64,000 nucleotides of DNA, from positions 2,377,178 through 2,441,177 of the forward strand of contig BCJU01000001.1 in assembly GCA_001600355.1 (NCBI GenBank), in the 5' to 3' direction. This DNA is from Meira nashicola. Its lineage: Eukaryota > Basidiomycota > Exobasidiomycetes > Exobasidiales > Brachybasidiaceae. Under the pieces are notes generated by a model. It had not been told where the DNA came from. It did no database searches and was given only the letters and a program-made list of their open reading frames with translations. Positions 53,665-63,158 of this stretch are shown piece by piece (within the stretch, counting starts at the first letter, position 1; every line of letters begins with the position of its first letter). The position numbers and the translations under genes are program-made.

Positions 53665-53880
53665 TTAGACCTTAGGTGGAGGCGACGGAACAGGGGGGCT
53701 AGGCCCCGGAGGAGGAGAATGACCGGGCGGCGGAGGACCTTTATCGTCTCTTGGTACAAGATCAACTGTACGTGAAAGTAAATTTTTTGACTTTGTTGGT
53801 TTGTTAATGATTGATGCGTTAAGCACGAGCGTTGAAGTTGAAATGATAAAGATAAAGAGGATAAACTTTTGCAAAAGCAT
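53665..53880 (-). CDS. Small secreted proline-tailed protein, copy 2
   Basis: 71 residues. The first 47 are identical to copy 1 (signal peptide and spacer through PRDDK), and 153 nt (53740-53892) match 53020-53172 perfectly at an offset of exactly 720 bp. From there the tail is unrelated: GPPPPGHSPPPGPSPPVPS followed by PPPKV, almost all Pro, Gly and Ser. The stop sits a few bases beyond the point used in copies 1 and 3. No cysteine. Perfect identity of the front half implies recent duplication or gene conversion. Confidence 0.68.
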   Translation of the reverse strand: MLLQKFILFIFIISTSTLVLNASIINKPTKSKNLLSRTVDLVPRDDKGPPPPGHSPPPGPSPPVPSPPPKV

Positions 53881-54041
53881 TATAACTAGTAACTGCAGTA
53901 AATTGAACTTGAAAAAGATAATATATTTTTGAGAGGTGGGGGAATAAAATAAACATAAATCGTTTCTTTATGGCTTTTTAAAGTAAACTTTAGTAATCTC
54001 TGAATTCTTACGAAACAATCACTTTTCCATGTCAAACTGTA

Positions 54042-54130
54042 AGATCTGGTGGGATTAGGGGAGGGGGTTTATATTATAACATTCTTATTTTCATCACTAT
54101 CAATGAAAAAATAAGCTATGTATAAATTTT
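54042..54130 (-). promoter_or_regulatory. Conserved upstream block of copy 2
   Basis: AGATCTGG, a longer G-run (ATTAGGGGAGGGGG), TTATAACATTCTTATTTTCATCA and AATGAAAAAATAAGCTATGTATAAATT, matching the copy-1 block nearly base for base outside the G-run. About 162 nt upstream of the ATG. Confidence 0.4.
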
Positions 54131-54294
54131 GAGTATGAAAAAGTGTGAAATTATAGGATATTTAAATGAAAATGTTCAAATACGAAAGACAAGTCTCGTA
54201 CAGAGTATTAAAAATCCTACTTATGAATCTTGTGTGTAATTCCTACATAACTTATCTCATTACAGACATTTCAAAGGGATAATAGTAAGAAATA

Positions 54295-54320
54295 TTTGCC
54301 CTAGTGGAATCGAACCACTG
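54295..54320 (-). other. 3' half of a tRNA (T-arm and acceptor strand only)
   Basis: On the minus strand the sequence reads AGTGG TTCGATT CCACT, a perfect five-pair T-stem with canonical T-loop and a perfect B-box (GGTTCGATTCC), followed by AGGGCAA and an A, like the 3' acceptor strand and discriminator. The matching 5' strand TTGCCCT is not found within about 150 nt upstream, and no D-arm or anticodon stem can be drawn. It is a truncated tRNA relic, lying between secreted-protein copies 2 and 3. Confidence 0.6.
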
Positions 54321-54542
54321 TATTGGCATGTTCTAATCAGTTTTACGATACAGAAATATAAAAATATTTAATAATAGGAGTAATTTTATCATTCGATAAA
54401 GAGATTCTTTAAAAGATTTAAAAAACAAGAAAAGGTAAAGAATATTTATTGCAATAGTAAGCTAAAAGATCAAAGCATAATAAATAATTATCTTATTGGA
54501 AGTATGATTGGCTTTGAAGAGTAGACTATTGGAGAACAAATT

Positions 54543-54752
54543 TCAGTGAGGGGCCTTGGGTTTGGGTGTCTCCGTCGGTTCAGAAGGGGTCGGAGGTGGT
54601 TTACCGTGACCGTTGTCGTCTCTTGGTACAACATTAACTGTACGTGAAAGCAAATGTTTTGACTTTGTTGGAGTATTCATGATCGATGCGTTAAGCACGA
54701 GCGTTGAAGTTAAAATGATAAAGATAAAGAGAATCAGCTTTTGTGGAAGCAT
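54543..54752 (-). CDS. Small secreted proline-tailed protein, copy 3
   Basis: 69 residues, the most diverged copy: MLPQKLILFIFIILTSTLVLNA signal peptide, spacer SIMNTPTKSK and LLSRTVNVVPRDD, then a new tail NGHGKPPPTPSEPTETPKPK ending APH. The spacer still matches the others closely, while the tail shares only proline richness. The stop TGA falls in the same conserved TTTCA word as in copy 1. No cysteine. The reading frame is intact in spite of clear divergence, which suggests selection. Confidence 0.68.
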   Translation of the reverse strand: MLPQKLILFIFIILTSTLVLNASIMNTPTKSKHLLSRTVNVVPRDDNGHGKPPPTPSEPTETPKPKAPH

Positions 54753-54930
54753 TATAACTAGTAATTAGAGTACTTTAAAACTTGAAAAAGAGAGGTATAA
54801 AAAAAGGTTGTTTTTTTTTGAGAGGTAGGGGAATAAAAAATTATAAACCGTTTTTTTTACGCCTTTTATAAGCAAATTTCAGTAATCTCTAAATTCCAAT
54901 GAAACAATCACTCTTTAATTTTATCTTATA

Positions 54931-55020
54931 AGATCTGGTCGGATCAGGTGGAGTGGGGGGGGTAAATTACAACATTCTTGTATTCATCCCTGAAAATGAA
55001 AAATGAATTGCGATTAAATT
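54931..55020 (-). promoter_or_regulatory. Conserved upstream block of copy 3
   Basis: AGATCTGG, then GTGGAGTGGGGGGGG, ACAACATTCTTGTATTCATC and a more diverged right half. About 179 nt upstream of the copy-3 ATG, in the same order as in the other copies. Confidence 0.35.
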
Positions 55021-55141
55021 GTGAGTGGGACAATGAAAAATGTACCCTAACGAAAATTGCGTAAATATTGCATTCCTCATCCACTTTCATCCCGCAATAT
55101 ATGCACTACAACTTTTAACCCTAATTATTCTGTAATGCAGT

Positions 55142-55529
55142 TCATGAATAAATCTTAATATGTGGAATGACGACATTTACAGTCTCCTCTTTTGTGAATA
55201 GGGTAACATAAGATGCGCTTATAGTAAGATAAATAAATTCAATACACAACTTAAACTTTTGACCAATTTCGTCATAAACTCCTAAAACTGCGCCCTCGCC
55301 ATATCGCATCATAATGTTTCGATATTTTTGATTGAGTTCATCAATTCTTAGAGCTAAAATAAATTATCAAAAGAGAAGTCTTGTTAAGGGATATGATGAA
55401 AAAAAAGAAGAATAAATCTGCATACTACTTCGACATGAAGTGGAAGAGGGTATCATAGTGTGTGAAAATGGTCACTAGGTACACAAATCGAACGAAAACT
55501 GCACATGGCAAGACGGCTTTGAAGATCAT
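55142..55529 (-). other. Weak candidate for a small spliced gene
   Basis: On the minus strand a frame of about 70 codons ends at 55142 and reads RYGEGAVLGVYDEIGQKFK and VVIPHIKIYS, which looks protein-like. Upstream, an ATG at 55529 starts a hydrophobic stretch (MIFKAVLPCAVFVRFVYL). A donor GTAGTA and an acceptor CTAAG could join them in frame to about 100 residues. The donor is poor and the ATG lies 3 nt after the stop of the next gene, so this may be chance. Confidence 0.2.
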
Positions 55530-55531
55530 CG

Positions 55532-56776
55532 TCAATCCTTCTTCACCTCTTCTTCCTTCTTTGTTCCATTTTTGTCGCTAGTTTCAGCTTCAGTCGTTGC
55601 ACCTTCTTCAGCTTTTGGTGCTGGTGCTTCTTCTACTTCTTTAGTCTGTGTTTCGCCTTCTTGGGCCGGTTTGGTCTCCTCTGGACTTGGTTGGCCTGAA
55701 TTAGCTGCTTCTGTAACTTCTTTATGGCTACTCTTACGACGTTTGAAGAATGGTAATTTTAATTTCGGTTCAGCATCTTCTGTTGCTTCTTTGTCATCAC
55801 CTTCTTTCTTATGATCTTCTTCCTTTTTATTATCTTTAACAAGATTATGGAAGATGGCAAGGAAAGAATTCTCTTTGTTTGACTTTGAAGTTGGAGATTC
55901 AGTTGTTTCTACATTGGTTTCTCCTTCTGCAGCGGCGGGAAGTTCACTTACAGCTGTTTCACCTTCACCATCCTTTGTTGTTGCTTCATCTTTTGCTTTG
56001 CTTCCACCAAAGATGTTTAACCAGCTACCAAATGCTGGAGGGTTGTGTTTAGGACTGGATTTATTTGTATCTTCATTGACTGCTTCAGTAGTAGCATCAG
56101 CTTCACCAGATTGACCTTCCGTAGCACCACTTGTACCAGCTGTAGTCTCTTCCTTTTTGCCACTTGTTGGAGAAACTAAAGGTTGCTTCCATGCTCCACG
56201 AACGAAGTCTTGAACACGAAGAGTTAATCTTCTGTTTGGTTTAGAATCTTCCTTTTTTGCTTTGTCAGTTTCTGTATCGGTTTGAGTTTGATTGACTTCA
56301 CCAGCTTCTGTAGTAGCAGCGGCAGGTTCTGCAGTTGTTTCGGGCTCTTTACTCTTATCTGCATCTTCACCTTCTTTTGGTTCTTGATTTGATACCAATG
56401 GCTGTTTGAATGCGCCACGAATGTCACTAAGGATTTCATTAGCTCTTGCACTTAAACGTTTTGAAGTCTTTGTTGTTGGTGTTGTAAGATTTTGATCTCC
56501 GCTCGTATTTGGATCTGCATAATCCGTCGGCTGACTTTCACCACCAGCGCCTTCTTTATTTTCACCTTTTTCAGATTCAGATCTGGTATGTAACTTTGTT
56601 GTCAAATTACGCTTCAACTTTGGAAAAAGACCTGCTTTATCGTTCGTTGGAGTTCCGGGTAAAGATTTTGATGTTGCATTCGTAACTTCATTTGATGTCG
56701 CTTGCTCGTTTGAAGCTGGAACGGCCTCTGTGACCGTCTCAGGCGCATCTACTGGTTTTGTTTCTTCAACTGACAT
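55532..56776 (-). CDS. Unrecognised acidic, disordered protein with an internal repeat
   Basis: 414 residues, single exon, ATG start. Extremely rich in Glu, Thr, Lys and Ala; no signal or membrane segment. A short unit occurs twice: around 106-130 (containing RGAFKQPLVS) and 181-203 (containing RGAWKQPLVS), each preceded by a basic R/KRLSxR-like stretch. Other isolated ordered-looking islands are FGSWLNIFGGSK, FLAIFHNLVKDN and LPFFKRRKSSHKE. Basic-aromatic islands in an acidic chain could be binding motifs for a partner or membrane, but no function is evident. Confidence 0.7.
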   Translation of the reverse strand: MSVEETKPVDAPETVTEAVPASNEQATSNEVTNATSKSLPGTPTNDKAGLFPKLKRNLTTKLHTRSESEKGENKEGAGGESQPTDYADPNTSGDQNLTTPTTKTSKRLSARANEILSDIRGAFKQPLVSNQEPKEGEDADKSKEPETTAEPAAATTEAGEVNQTQTDTETDKAKKEDSKPNRRLTLRVQDFVRGAWKQPLVSPTSGKKEETTAGTSGATEGQSGEADATTEAVNEDTNKSSPKHNPPAFGSWLNIFGGSKAKDEATTKDGEGETAVSELPAAAEGETNVETTESPTSKSNKENSFLAIFHNLVKDNKKEEDHKKEGDDKEATEDAEPKLKLPFFKRRKSSHKEVTEAANSGQPSPEETKPAQEGETQTKEVEEAPAPKAEEGATTEAETSDKNGTKKEEEVKKD

Positions 56777-58974
56777 GATGATGGCGAGATGAGGTTGTGT
56801 GTGATGTGTGTTCGTGTATGTGTGTGACAGGTATCTTAAAATGAGATGGTGGCAAAGGTCAAAACAAAAGCAGGATAAAAATGTATGACAAAAGTGGATG
56901 ACATTGCTACAATTTATATCTTGCTAATTTCACTCTCTCTCTTTTATTTTCTCTTCAAAAGGGGAGGGCCAGGAGGCTGTCAAAAGAAGATTGGCAGGAG
57001 AAGTGGGCTCGGACCCTCTTTGGCAGTGCACAAACACTTTTTTTTATTTTATGATGCAATTTGTATTTATAAACGGCATCCGTAAAATTGCGCATTCAAT
57101 ATAGGGACGCATTGATTTTTCCACGGCTCAGACGAGCGGAAGTTCTTTTTGTCTTTATTCTTCGATCCCCCTATGGCCATTGCAATTAGGAGTGAAACCG
57201 CGATCAAGAATAGAATAATATAAAGACAAGGATGAATCGTGAAGGATGAAATTCGTAACAAAGAGAAATTATGATCCAATCATTTCATTGGACAAATACT
57301 CGAAATCGTGTAAAGAGGCGCGCGACAATGGCCTACGAGTTGATACAGGAATCATATTTCTTACCTGATAAAAGTTACGCGCTTGTTCCTTTTCTCCATT
57401 CGATCTGTTTATTTATTCGAATCACTCCTAAAAAAGTCTGAGGCTCCCCGAAATGAATAAAAGTGTGAACAAGGAGAAAGAATTGATTGACGCCGCACAC
57501 CTCTACCAAAAAACATATATTTAGGGCGGCAACGCGGAACGGTACAGCCGCCACACTTATTGGGATCTTTATTTATTTTTGAATTCAAACAAGTTGTGGT
57601 CTCCCTTTTTTGTGATAAAGCCTGTTTAAGGCGGACGGAGACCATTTAAGTACATCCGATCCTCGGTTGTGTTTCCTAACTCCTCTAGCAAATAAAAGTT
57701 GCCAAGAATGCGTGTTAAATTTTAATAGCAATACTTGATAAGTACAAATCACTATCGAACATTCAAAACGCTTGCCTTGGAATAAATGCCATAATGTTTC
57801 GGAGGCGAAAGCTTAGTAAGTACCATGATTGCGAGTCGAATTCATTCATGCTAACTGCTACAATAGAACAATAGCAGTCAAAAGTCAAACTTGCATAATT
57901 GACGCCTACGTCCTACATAGTCTACGTAGTCTACATACTTGATGAAGGAACTGTCCGCTGAACCACTTAGTGCCTGTGACTTGCAAGGTTTTTTAAGTCC
58001 TTTGACGCCTACAAGCGGATGTGCAGCGCGTATAAATCAGATACACGCTAAATTATGATCATTGTTTACCAAAAAAGGGCCCGTTAGAGTATGTCAAGTA
58101 AACATTACCATTAAAATGTGGAAGATATCTAATCGATTAACTCACCGGATATGGGTAAAGCTTATCATTCTTTGGTTGATGATCGAATCCATTTCATTCA
58201 CTCTGACTATTTTGTCAACTTTCAGAAGATGACTCTACTCGAAATTTCAAACACTGTACTAGTATTGACCGCGGATATAGGTATGTAAAGCCACACCTGG
58301 CATAAAGGAGATTTACCGAGAAGTGCCTGCTTATTTTTTTACCAGATCAAAGTGATATTCGGGATTGGAGAACCGTTTACATAAATTGAAAAAATCGGCA
58401 AACGAAGCACTGGTTCGTACATTTATTTTTTGTGCATGCTGAGCCAAAAAAACCAGTCACAAGCGTGTATGTACACAGTTCTACGCAGCGCAAGGTTCCA
58501 CACGCGTTTAAAAAAATGAATCCCAGAAGATTGGCGGAGTTATGCATGCAGTGCACTTTAAACAAAAAAAAAAGTTCGGTGGGAAAATGTACTGTGAGAT
58601 TGTGCCTCGTTCTTTCTTCCTTTTTGGAAGGAAACGGAACGCATATTGTTTGAGCCCGTGTAGAGAGGCTTATGGGCTTTGACACGGAATGCTCAGCATG
58701 ATAGAGAGTCCAAATGGTTACGAGCTTTAGCTCTGTAACCTCAAAGTGGGTCATCGCTCGTTTCAAGGAAGATCATTTCTGAGAGAAAACGCCATCATCA
58801 CTTCTTTCTCGATCATCTCAGAATTTTGAAACAGAGAACATATGTTGCGGTGAATGGCTAATGGAAACCGGTGCCTTTGAACACAGCACCCTATCCCCAC
58901 CCTCCTAATTATTCAATAATCATATCGATCCTATTCAACTTTTATACTAGCATACAACAACAAATTTAGCAATT
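56777..58974. other. Long gene-free region
   Basis: 2,198 nt between divergent genes. Several frames of 60-130 codons exist (for example 57067-57279 and 58377-58766, minus), but those I checked start at TTG, and none resembles a family. Mixed composition with A- and T-runs. It may hold long promoters or noncoding transcripts; nothing specific is seen. Confidence 0.45.
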
Positions 58975-61900
58975 ATGGAAATCGAACGGTCCCTATCACC
59001 AAACGGAAGCTCAGCTGCCTCTACGGCATCTTGTTCGCGCTTCATTCATATATTTCGTAAAGCGCCCAAACAACCCGAAGGTGATGATCCGAAAAAGTGG
59101 GCAAAATTCTTGGCAGCTTATCAAAAAGGAGAATGGGAAAATACTTCAGATTCAACGAAAGCATGCAGTAAAAAAGCGCAAAAAGTTAAAGTAGAAGGCG
59201 GTAAAGAGATTGATAATTTAGACTTTTTCTCTAGATTCAAATATTTAGCCGCACCACCTTTGCCCAAAGAGAAGAGTAATGTTCGAAAGGAAACTTTGCT
59301 ACGACATGGATTCACCGGTCCTCAAGTACGACCTTCGGTTAACAGATATGTTCGACATGCAAAGAGCGTATTCAAGTGCGATTACGTATCCGTATCAGTC
59401 GCAGCTAGCGATGAAAAAAGTACTCTTTTCTTGGCATCAGAAGGTTCGGCATGTGCGCATATGATTGCAACTAATACGGTCATGTGCGGACATGCGATGC
59501 TTTTAGGCGAAGATGAAATGTTTGTAGTACCAAATCTAGAGGAAGATTGGAGATTTAAACATTTGATCAAAGATGGTGAATATAAAGGGCATGGAATGCA
59601 CTTTTATGCATCAGCACCTATCTTGTTAACTGCACAGGTTGAGTCAGATGAAGATCAAGTGCCAGTGCATGTTGGAAGGTTGACCATTATGCGGAAAGAA
59701 CCTTGGAAGGATTTTGGTGATACTGAAGCGGAAATCCTTCTCGATATCGCTCGTATGACACAAGAAACGTTGGAGAACGAATATTTGCAAAGTTATACAA
59801 AGAAAGTTCAAATGATGCAAAGGGAAGCGGCAAAATTGAGTTACAAGTTAAATATGATGCTAGATTCGGAAGTTTTTTCACAAGAAACAGCGCAAGGAGA
59901 TAGGATGGGATTGTTATTCAACTCCTCCTGCATGCAAGTTGTGATTGATGTTTTACGTGAGCAAGTTGGTGCTTCTAATGTAGCTGCGATAGATGCAAGC
60001 AATCTTCATTTGATGTCTGCAGCCCGATCATCATCTTATAGTTCTAGCTCTCCGAGGGCTAGCACGAATTACGGTGCTTCTCCTGCAGGATACACGTGGA
60101 TGTCGAGATCTACTTCGACTACATTTTCACCTTTGCAAGAACCAATGTCGCCTTTGCTTGGTGCAGCATCACTTACGCCAAGTTCAGAAGATGATGGACA
60201 ATCAAATGCAACTTCTGTCGAATCAGGTTCACCTACTCAACGCAAAACTCCAAGATCGACAAGACAACACTATAGATCGAATTCATCCATGTTCTCCTAC
60301 GGCAACGATGAGGAGATGTACAATACAGATCCGCTTACACCTTTACGCATCATTTGTTCTTCCGGCGATGAAACTCAATTGCCTCAAGTCAGTAATCCAT
60401 CTCAATGCTCAGCCGTTTGTGGTTTATTCACAGAACTTAAACGGAAAGGGTTATACACTAAGCCACAATGGTATGATTTAACAATCGATGTCGATTCAGA
60501 TGATGAAGAAGAACAAGCACCAAATACGGTCAAGAATACCTTAGGACCAATTTTGCCTGCTCAAGCAAAATCGTGTGTTGCTATACCGGTCTTTTCAAAT
60601 GATCGTACTCATCCCTTAAGTCTTATCGTAGCAACTTGGGACACGCCAAAATCACTTTTGAATGCCGAAAGATACTTTTGTTATACCATTGGAGTGATGC
60701 TTGGCGGCATGGCATTCAGACAACAAGCAAGCATTGCTGATCGTGCTCAGCTTGACTTTATTCGCTCTGTCCAACACGAATTACGTACACCTTTGAATGG
60801 TATCTTGGGTATAACTGATTTCTTACGACAAAGTTTAGTGAACGATTCGGATGCAGAAAAGCTCGATCTTACGTCTGATGGACTTTTAGCTAATTTGCTA
60901 GAATCGATTCGATTATCGGGTGTTAATTTATCTACAATTCTTGATGACGTTTTGGACTTCGGTGCAGTTACTGGATTAGCCCATTCGCAAAAGCCACGAG
61001 CGACGCAAATTGAAGAAGTAGATTTGGAACGTGAAGTGGAAGATGTTTGTTTGGATGAAATTGAACATATCTCTATGCGTGAAAGACAAGATCGTCATAT
61101 GAGATCCGGTCAAAGTATTGGCGTTTTTAATGTGCCAACATTAATCGTCAGAGTCTCACCTGAAGTTCAATCGAGGTTCCGAACTGATCGTTCCAAATTA
61201 CGCAAAATTTTGACAAAGTTTGTTAATAACGCATTACGGTACACAGATGAAAGTGGATTCGTTGAAGTGATTATTCAAGCTTCTCGTCGACGTGATAGTA
61301 TCACGGGCGTGAATAATTCAACAGGAATCCAGATCGGTACGGATCGGTGGGTAGATATTATTATAAAAGATAATGGTGTTGGAATGTCAAAGGAATTCTT
61401 AGCAAATTCACTTTTGAAGCCTTTCAGCAAAGCAGACTCCTTCAGTCAAGGCGTCGGTTTAGGTGTGACGATTGCAGCTAGCTTGATATCCCAATTAGGA
61501 GGCGGTTTCAACGTTCAAAGCGAACTCGGAAAAGGAACTCATGTTCAGGTCTCTTTGCCTCTAGGACTAGCTGCACCTTTGCGCCATCCAGCACCTCGTA
61601 GATCTTCAACTCTTGCTGCAGCCAAGCCTTATCAAGTCAAAACTGCAGCTTTTTATGGGTTTGAAGGAGAAGGTCAAATCGCAATTGCAGATCTTATCCG
61701 TGAAAGACTTACACAAAATGATGTTCACATCGTTGATGTAAGTCAATCCCCAGAGTTACTTATTTTACAAGAAGCATGTTTGTACAGACTTGGGGATGAT
61801 AATCAAACGATGATTGACACTCCTGCTTCCGCATTACCACGAGCATCTGGACCGAAAGCAAGAACATTGGTCGTTACGAGAACAGCACTCAGAAGTCGAG

Positions 61901-62832
61901 CATCTAGTGCCATAGATGGGCAAACTGTATGGTTTTTCCGACCTCCATTTGGTCGTGGTAGTTTGGAATTGATGGATGAATTCTTACGTGAAGATTCACC
62001 GGTTGTCTTAAAACGCATTCCCACACCTTCTCATACAGCAAAGAATATTTTGGACAAAGTTCGAGAAAGGAGACACACCGATGCCAGTACTCATCCTCCA
62101 TCGCAAGACAAAAGTATCACCTTGGACAATAAGAGGAATCGTGATGAACCTGTGGCACAAGCAACTTCTAGCTGGGATGAAGTAGAATCGCTCACAAATT
62201 CGGTTAAATCTGCCACCACAGCAGTTTCAAGTGCACCGCCTCTAGAATCACCCGGTATAGCTTCGAAGCAATTACCGATTCATGATGTGCTCCCTGAGAA
62301 AGGTGTTCAAGTTGTGCAAACAGTACAAAGCAATACACCTATATCAAAACAAGCAAGTGATGTAACGGTGGAAGAAACGGCAAAACAACTTAAACCTTTT
62401 AGGATTTTAGTGGTGGAAGATAATCCGGTAAATATGAAATTAATTACAACGTTATTGAAACGTGAAAAGTATTTTTTTGTTGAAGCAAAAGATGGCGTTG
62501 AAGCTGTGGAACAATATAAAGCATTCGAACCTGCTGTGGTTTTATTGGATATTTCGTTACCTCTTTTGGACGGTTTTGGAGCTTGCATTCAAATGCGTGC
62601 TCATTCACTCGAACATATTCCAAAAATTATCGCAATAACAGCATTAAGTTCAACTGATGATAAAGTTCGGGGATTAGAAGAGTGCGGAATGGATGATTGG
62701 CGCACGAAACCGTTGAGTATAAAAACTTTACGTACCGATTTAGTAGCCTGGCAAAGGGATTGGGAAGAAGCATGGCATGGAGAGAATGAAAATCAAAATA
62801 TCGAAATCAACAGTGTTCCTGTAACCGCTTAA
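58975..62832 (+). CDS. Soluble hybrid histidine kinase with GAF domain and receiver
   Basis: Fungal two-component sensor of 1,285 residues, single exon, no membrane spans, so cytosolic. A GAF domain at about 95-265 includes NTVMCGHAMLLGEDEMFVV and GMHFYASAPI. A second, Ser-rich interrupted GAF-like region lies at about 300-580. The HisKA H-box is VQHELRTPLNGILG with phosphoacceptor His601. The ATPase domain has an N-box with Asn751/752 (FVNNALRYTDE), G1 DNGVGMS, and SQGVGLGVTIA. A degenerate receiver-like segment follows (about 887-1012, no phospho-Asp). The C-terminal receiver has Glu1148/Asp1149, phosphoacceptor Asp1192 (LLDISLP) and Lys1245 (RTKPL). It would pass phosphate to a Ypd1-type carrier; the signal sensed is unknown. 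Confidence 0.95.
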   Translation: MEIERSLSPNGSSAASTASCSRFIHIFRKAPKQPEGDDPKKWAKFLAAYQKGEWENTSDSTKACSKKAQKVKVEGGKEIDNLDFFSRFKYLAAPPLPKEKSNVRKETLLRHGFTGPQVRPSVNRYVRHAKSVFKCDYVSVSVAASDEKSTLFLASEGSACAHMIATNTVMCGHAMLLGEDEMFVVPNLEEDWRFKHLIKDGEYKGHGMHFYASAPILLTAQVESDEDQVPVHVGRLTIMRKEPWKDFGDTEAEILLDIARMTQETLENEYLQSYTKKVQMMQREAAKLSYKLNMMLDSEVFSQETAQGDRMGLLFNSSCMQVVIDVLREQVGASNVAAIDASNLHLMSAARSSSYSSSSPRASTNYGASPAGYTWMSRSTSTTFSPLQEPMSPLLGAASLTPSSEDDGQSNATSVESGSPTQRKTPRSTRQHYRSNSSMFSYGNDEEMYNTDPLTPLRIICSSGDETQLPQVSNPSQCSAVCGLFTELKRKGLYTKPQWYDLTIDVDSDDEEEQAPNTVKNTLGPILPAQAKSCVAIPVFSNDRTHPLSLIVATWDTPKSLLNAERYFCYTIGVMLGGMAFRQQASIADRAQLDFIRSVQHELRTPLNGILGITDFLRQSLVNDSDAEKLDLTSDGLLANLLESIRLSGVNLSTILDDVLDFGAVTGLAHSQKPRATQIEEVDLEREVEDVCLDEIEHISMRERQDRHMRSGQSIGVFNVPTLIVRVSPEVQSRFRTDRSKLRKILTKFVNNALRYTDESGFVEVIIQASRRRDSITGVNNSTGIQIGTDRWVDIIIKDNGVGMSKEFLANSLLKPFSKADSFSQGVGLGVTIAASLISQLGGGFNVQSELGKGTHVQVSLPLGLAAPLRHPAPRRSSTLAAAKPYQVKTAAFYGFEGEGQIAIADLIRERLTQNDVHIVDVSQSPELLILQEACLYRLGDDNQTMIDTPASALPRASGPKARTLVVTRTALRSRASSAIDGQTVWFFRPPFGRGSLELMDEFLREDSPVVLKRIPTPSHTAKNILDKVRERRHTDASTHPPSQDKSITLDNKRNRDEPVAQATSSWDEVESLTNSVKSATTAVSSAPPLESPGIASKQLPIHDVLPEKGVQVVQTVQSNTPISKQASDVTVEETAKQLKPFRILVVEDNPVNMKLITTLLKREKYFFVEAKDGVEAVEQYKAFEPAVVLLDISLPLLDGFGACIQMRAHSLEHIPKIIAITALSSTDDKVRGLEECGMDDWRTKPLSIKTLRTDLVAWQRDWEEAWHGENENQNIEINSVPVTA

Positions 62833-63158
62833 CATACATAAGCTGTGGCTAAAATTTACCTCAAAATGATCAAATTACTCGCATATCTCACACTCTGTAT
62901 AATACCACCATTCTGGTAATCATGACTCCAATTTGGGCATTTGTCACATTTCGTGCACTATTCTGCTATAGAACGATCTATTTTATGTACACTATTTTTT
63001 ACATTTGCGTTCCGAATACAATTCTATGATTTATTGATCAAATTAAATTGAGTGCTATTTGTACATTTTAGATGAATATGGTACATGCTTCAAGGCCTTG
63101 ATGGAAGAGGATCATATATTGAGCAGGTACGAAGACGATATACTTGTCCAAAGTATTC
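62833..63158. other. Convergent 3' region
   Basis: 326 nt between the kinase and TRM8 stops. AT-rich; no gene seen. Confidence 0.4.

Noticed and set aside
53700..53740. GC-rich run in copy 2 considered as a CRISPR-like or transposon end
   Set aside because: It is explained by proline and glycine codons of the tail; no repeat-spacer pattern exists and CRISPR is not expected in a fungus.
57067..57279. 70-codon minus frame with a hydrophobic stretch
   Set aside because: Starts at TTG; the first ATG follows the hydrophobic part, leaving about 35 codons.
58377..58766. 129-codon minus frame before the histidine kinase
   Set aside because: Starts at TTG (an ATG follows four codons later), no family content, and it lies in the kinase's upstream region.
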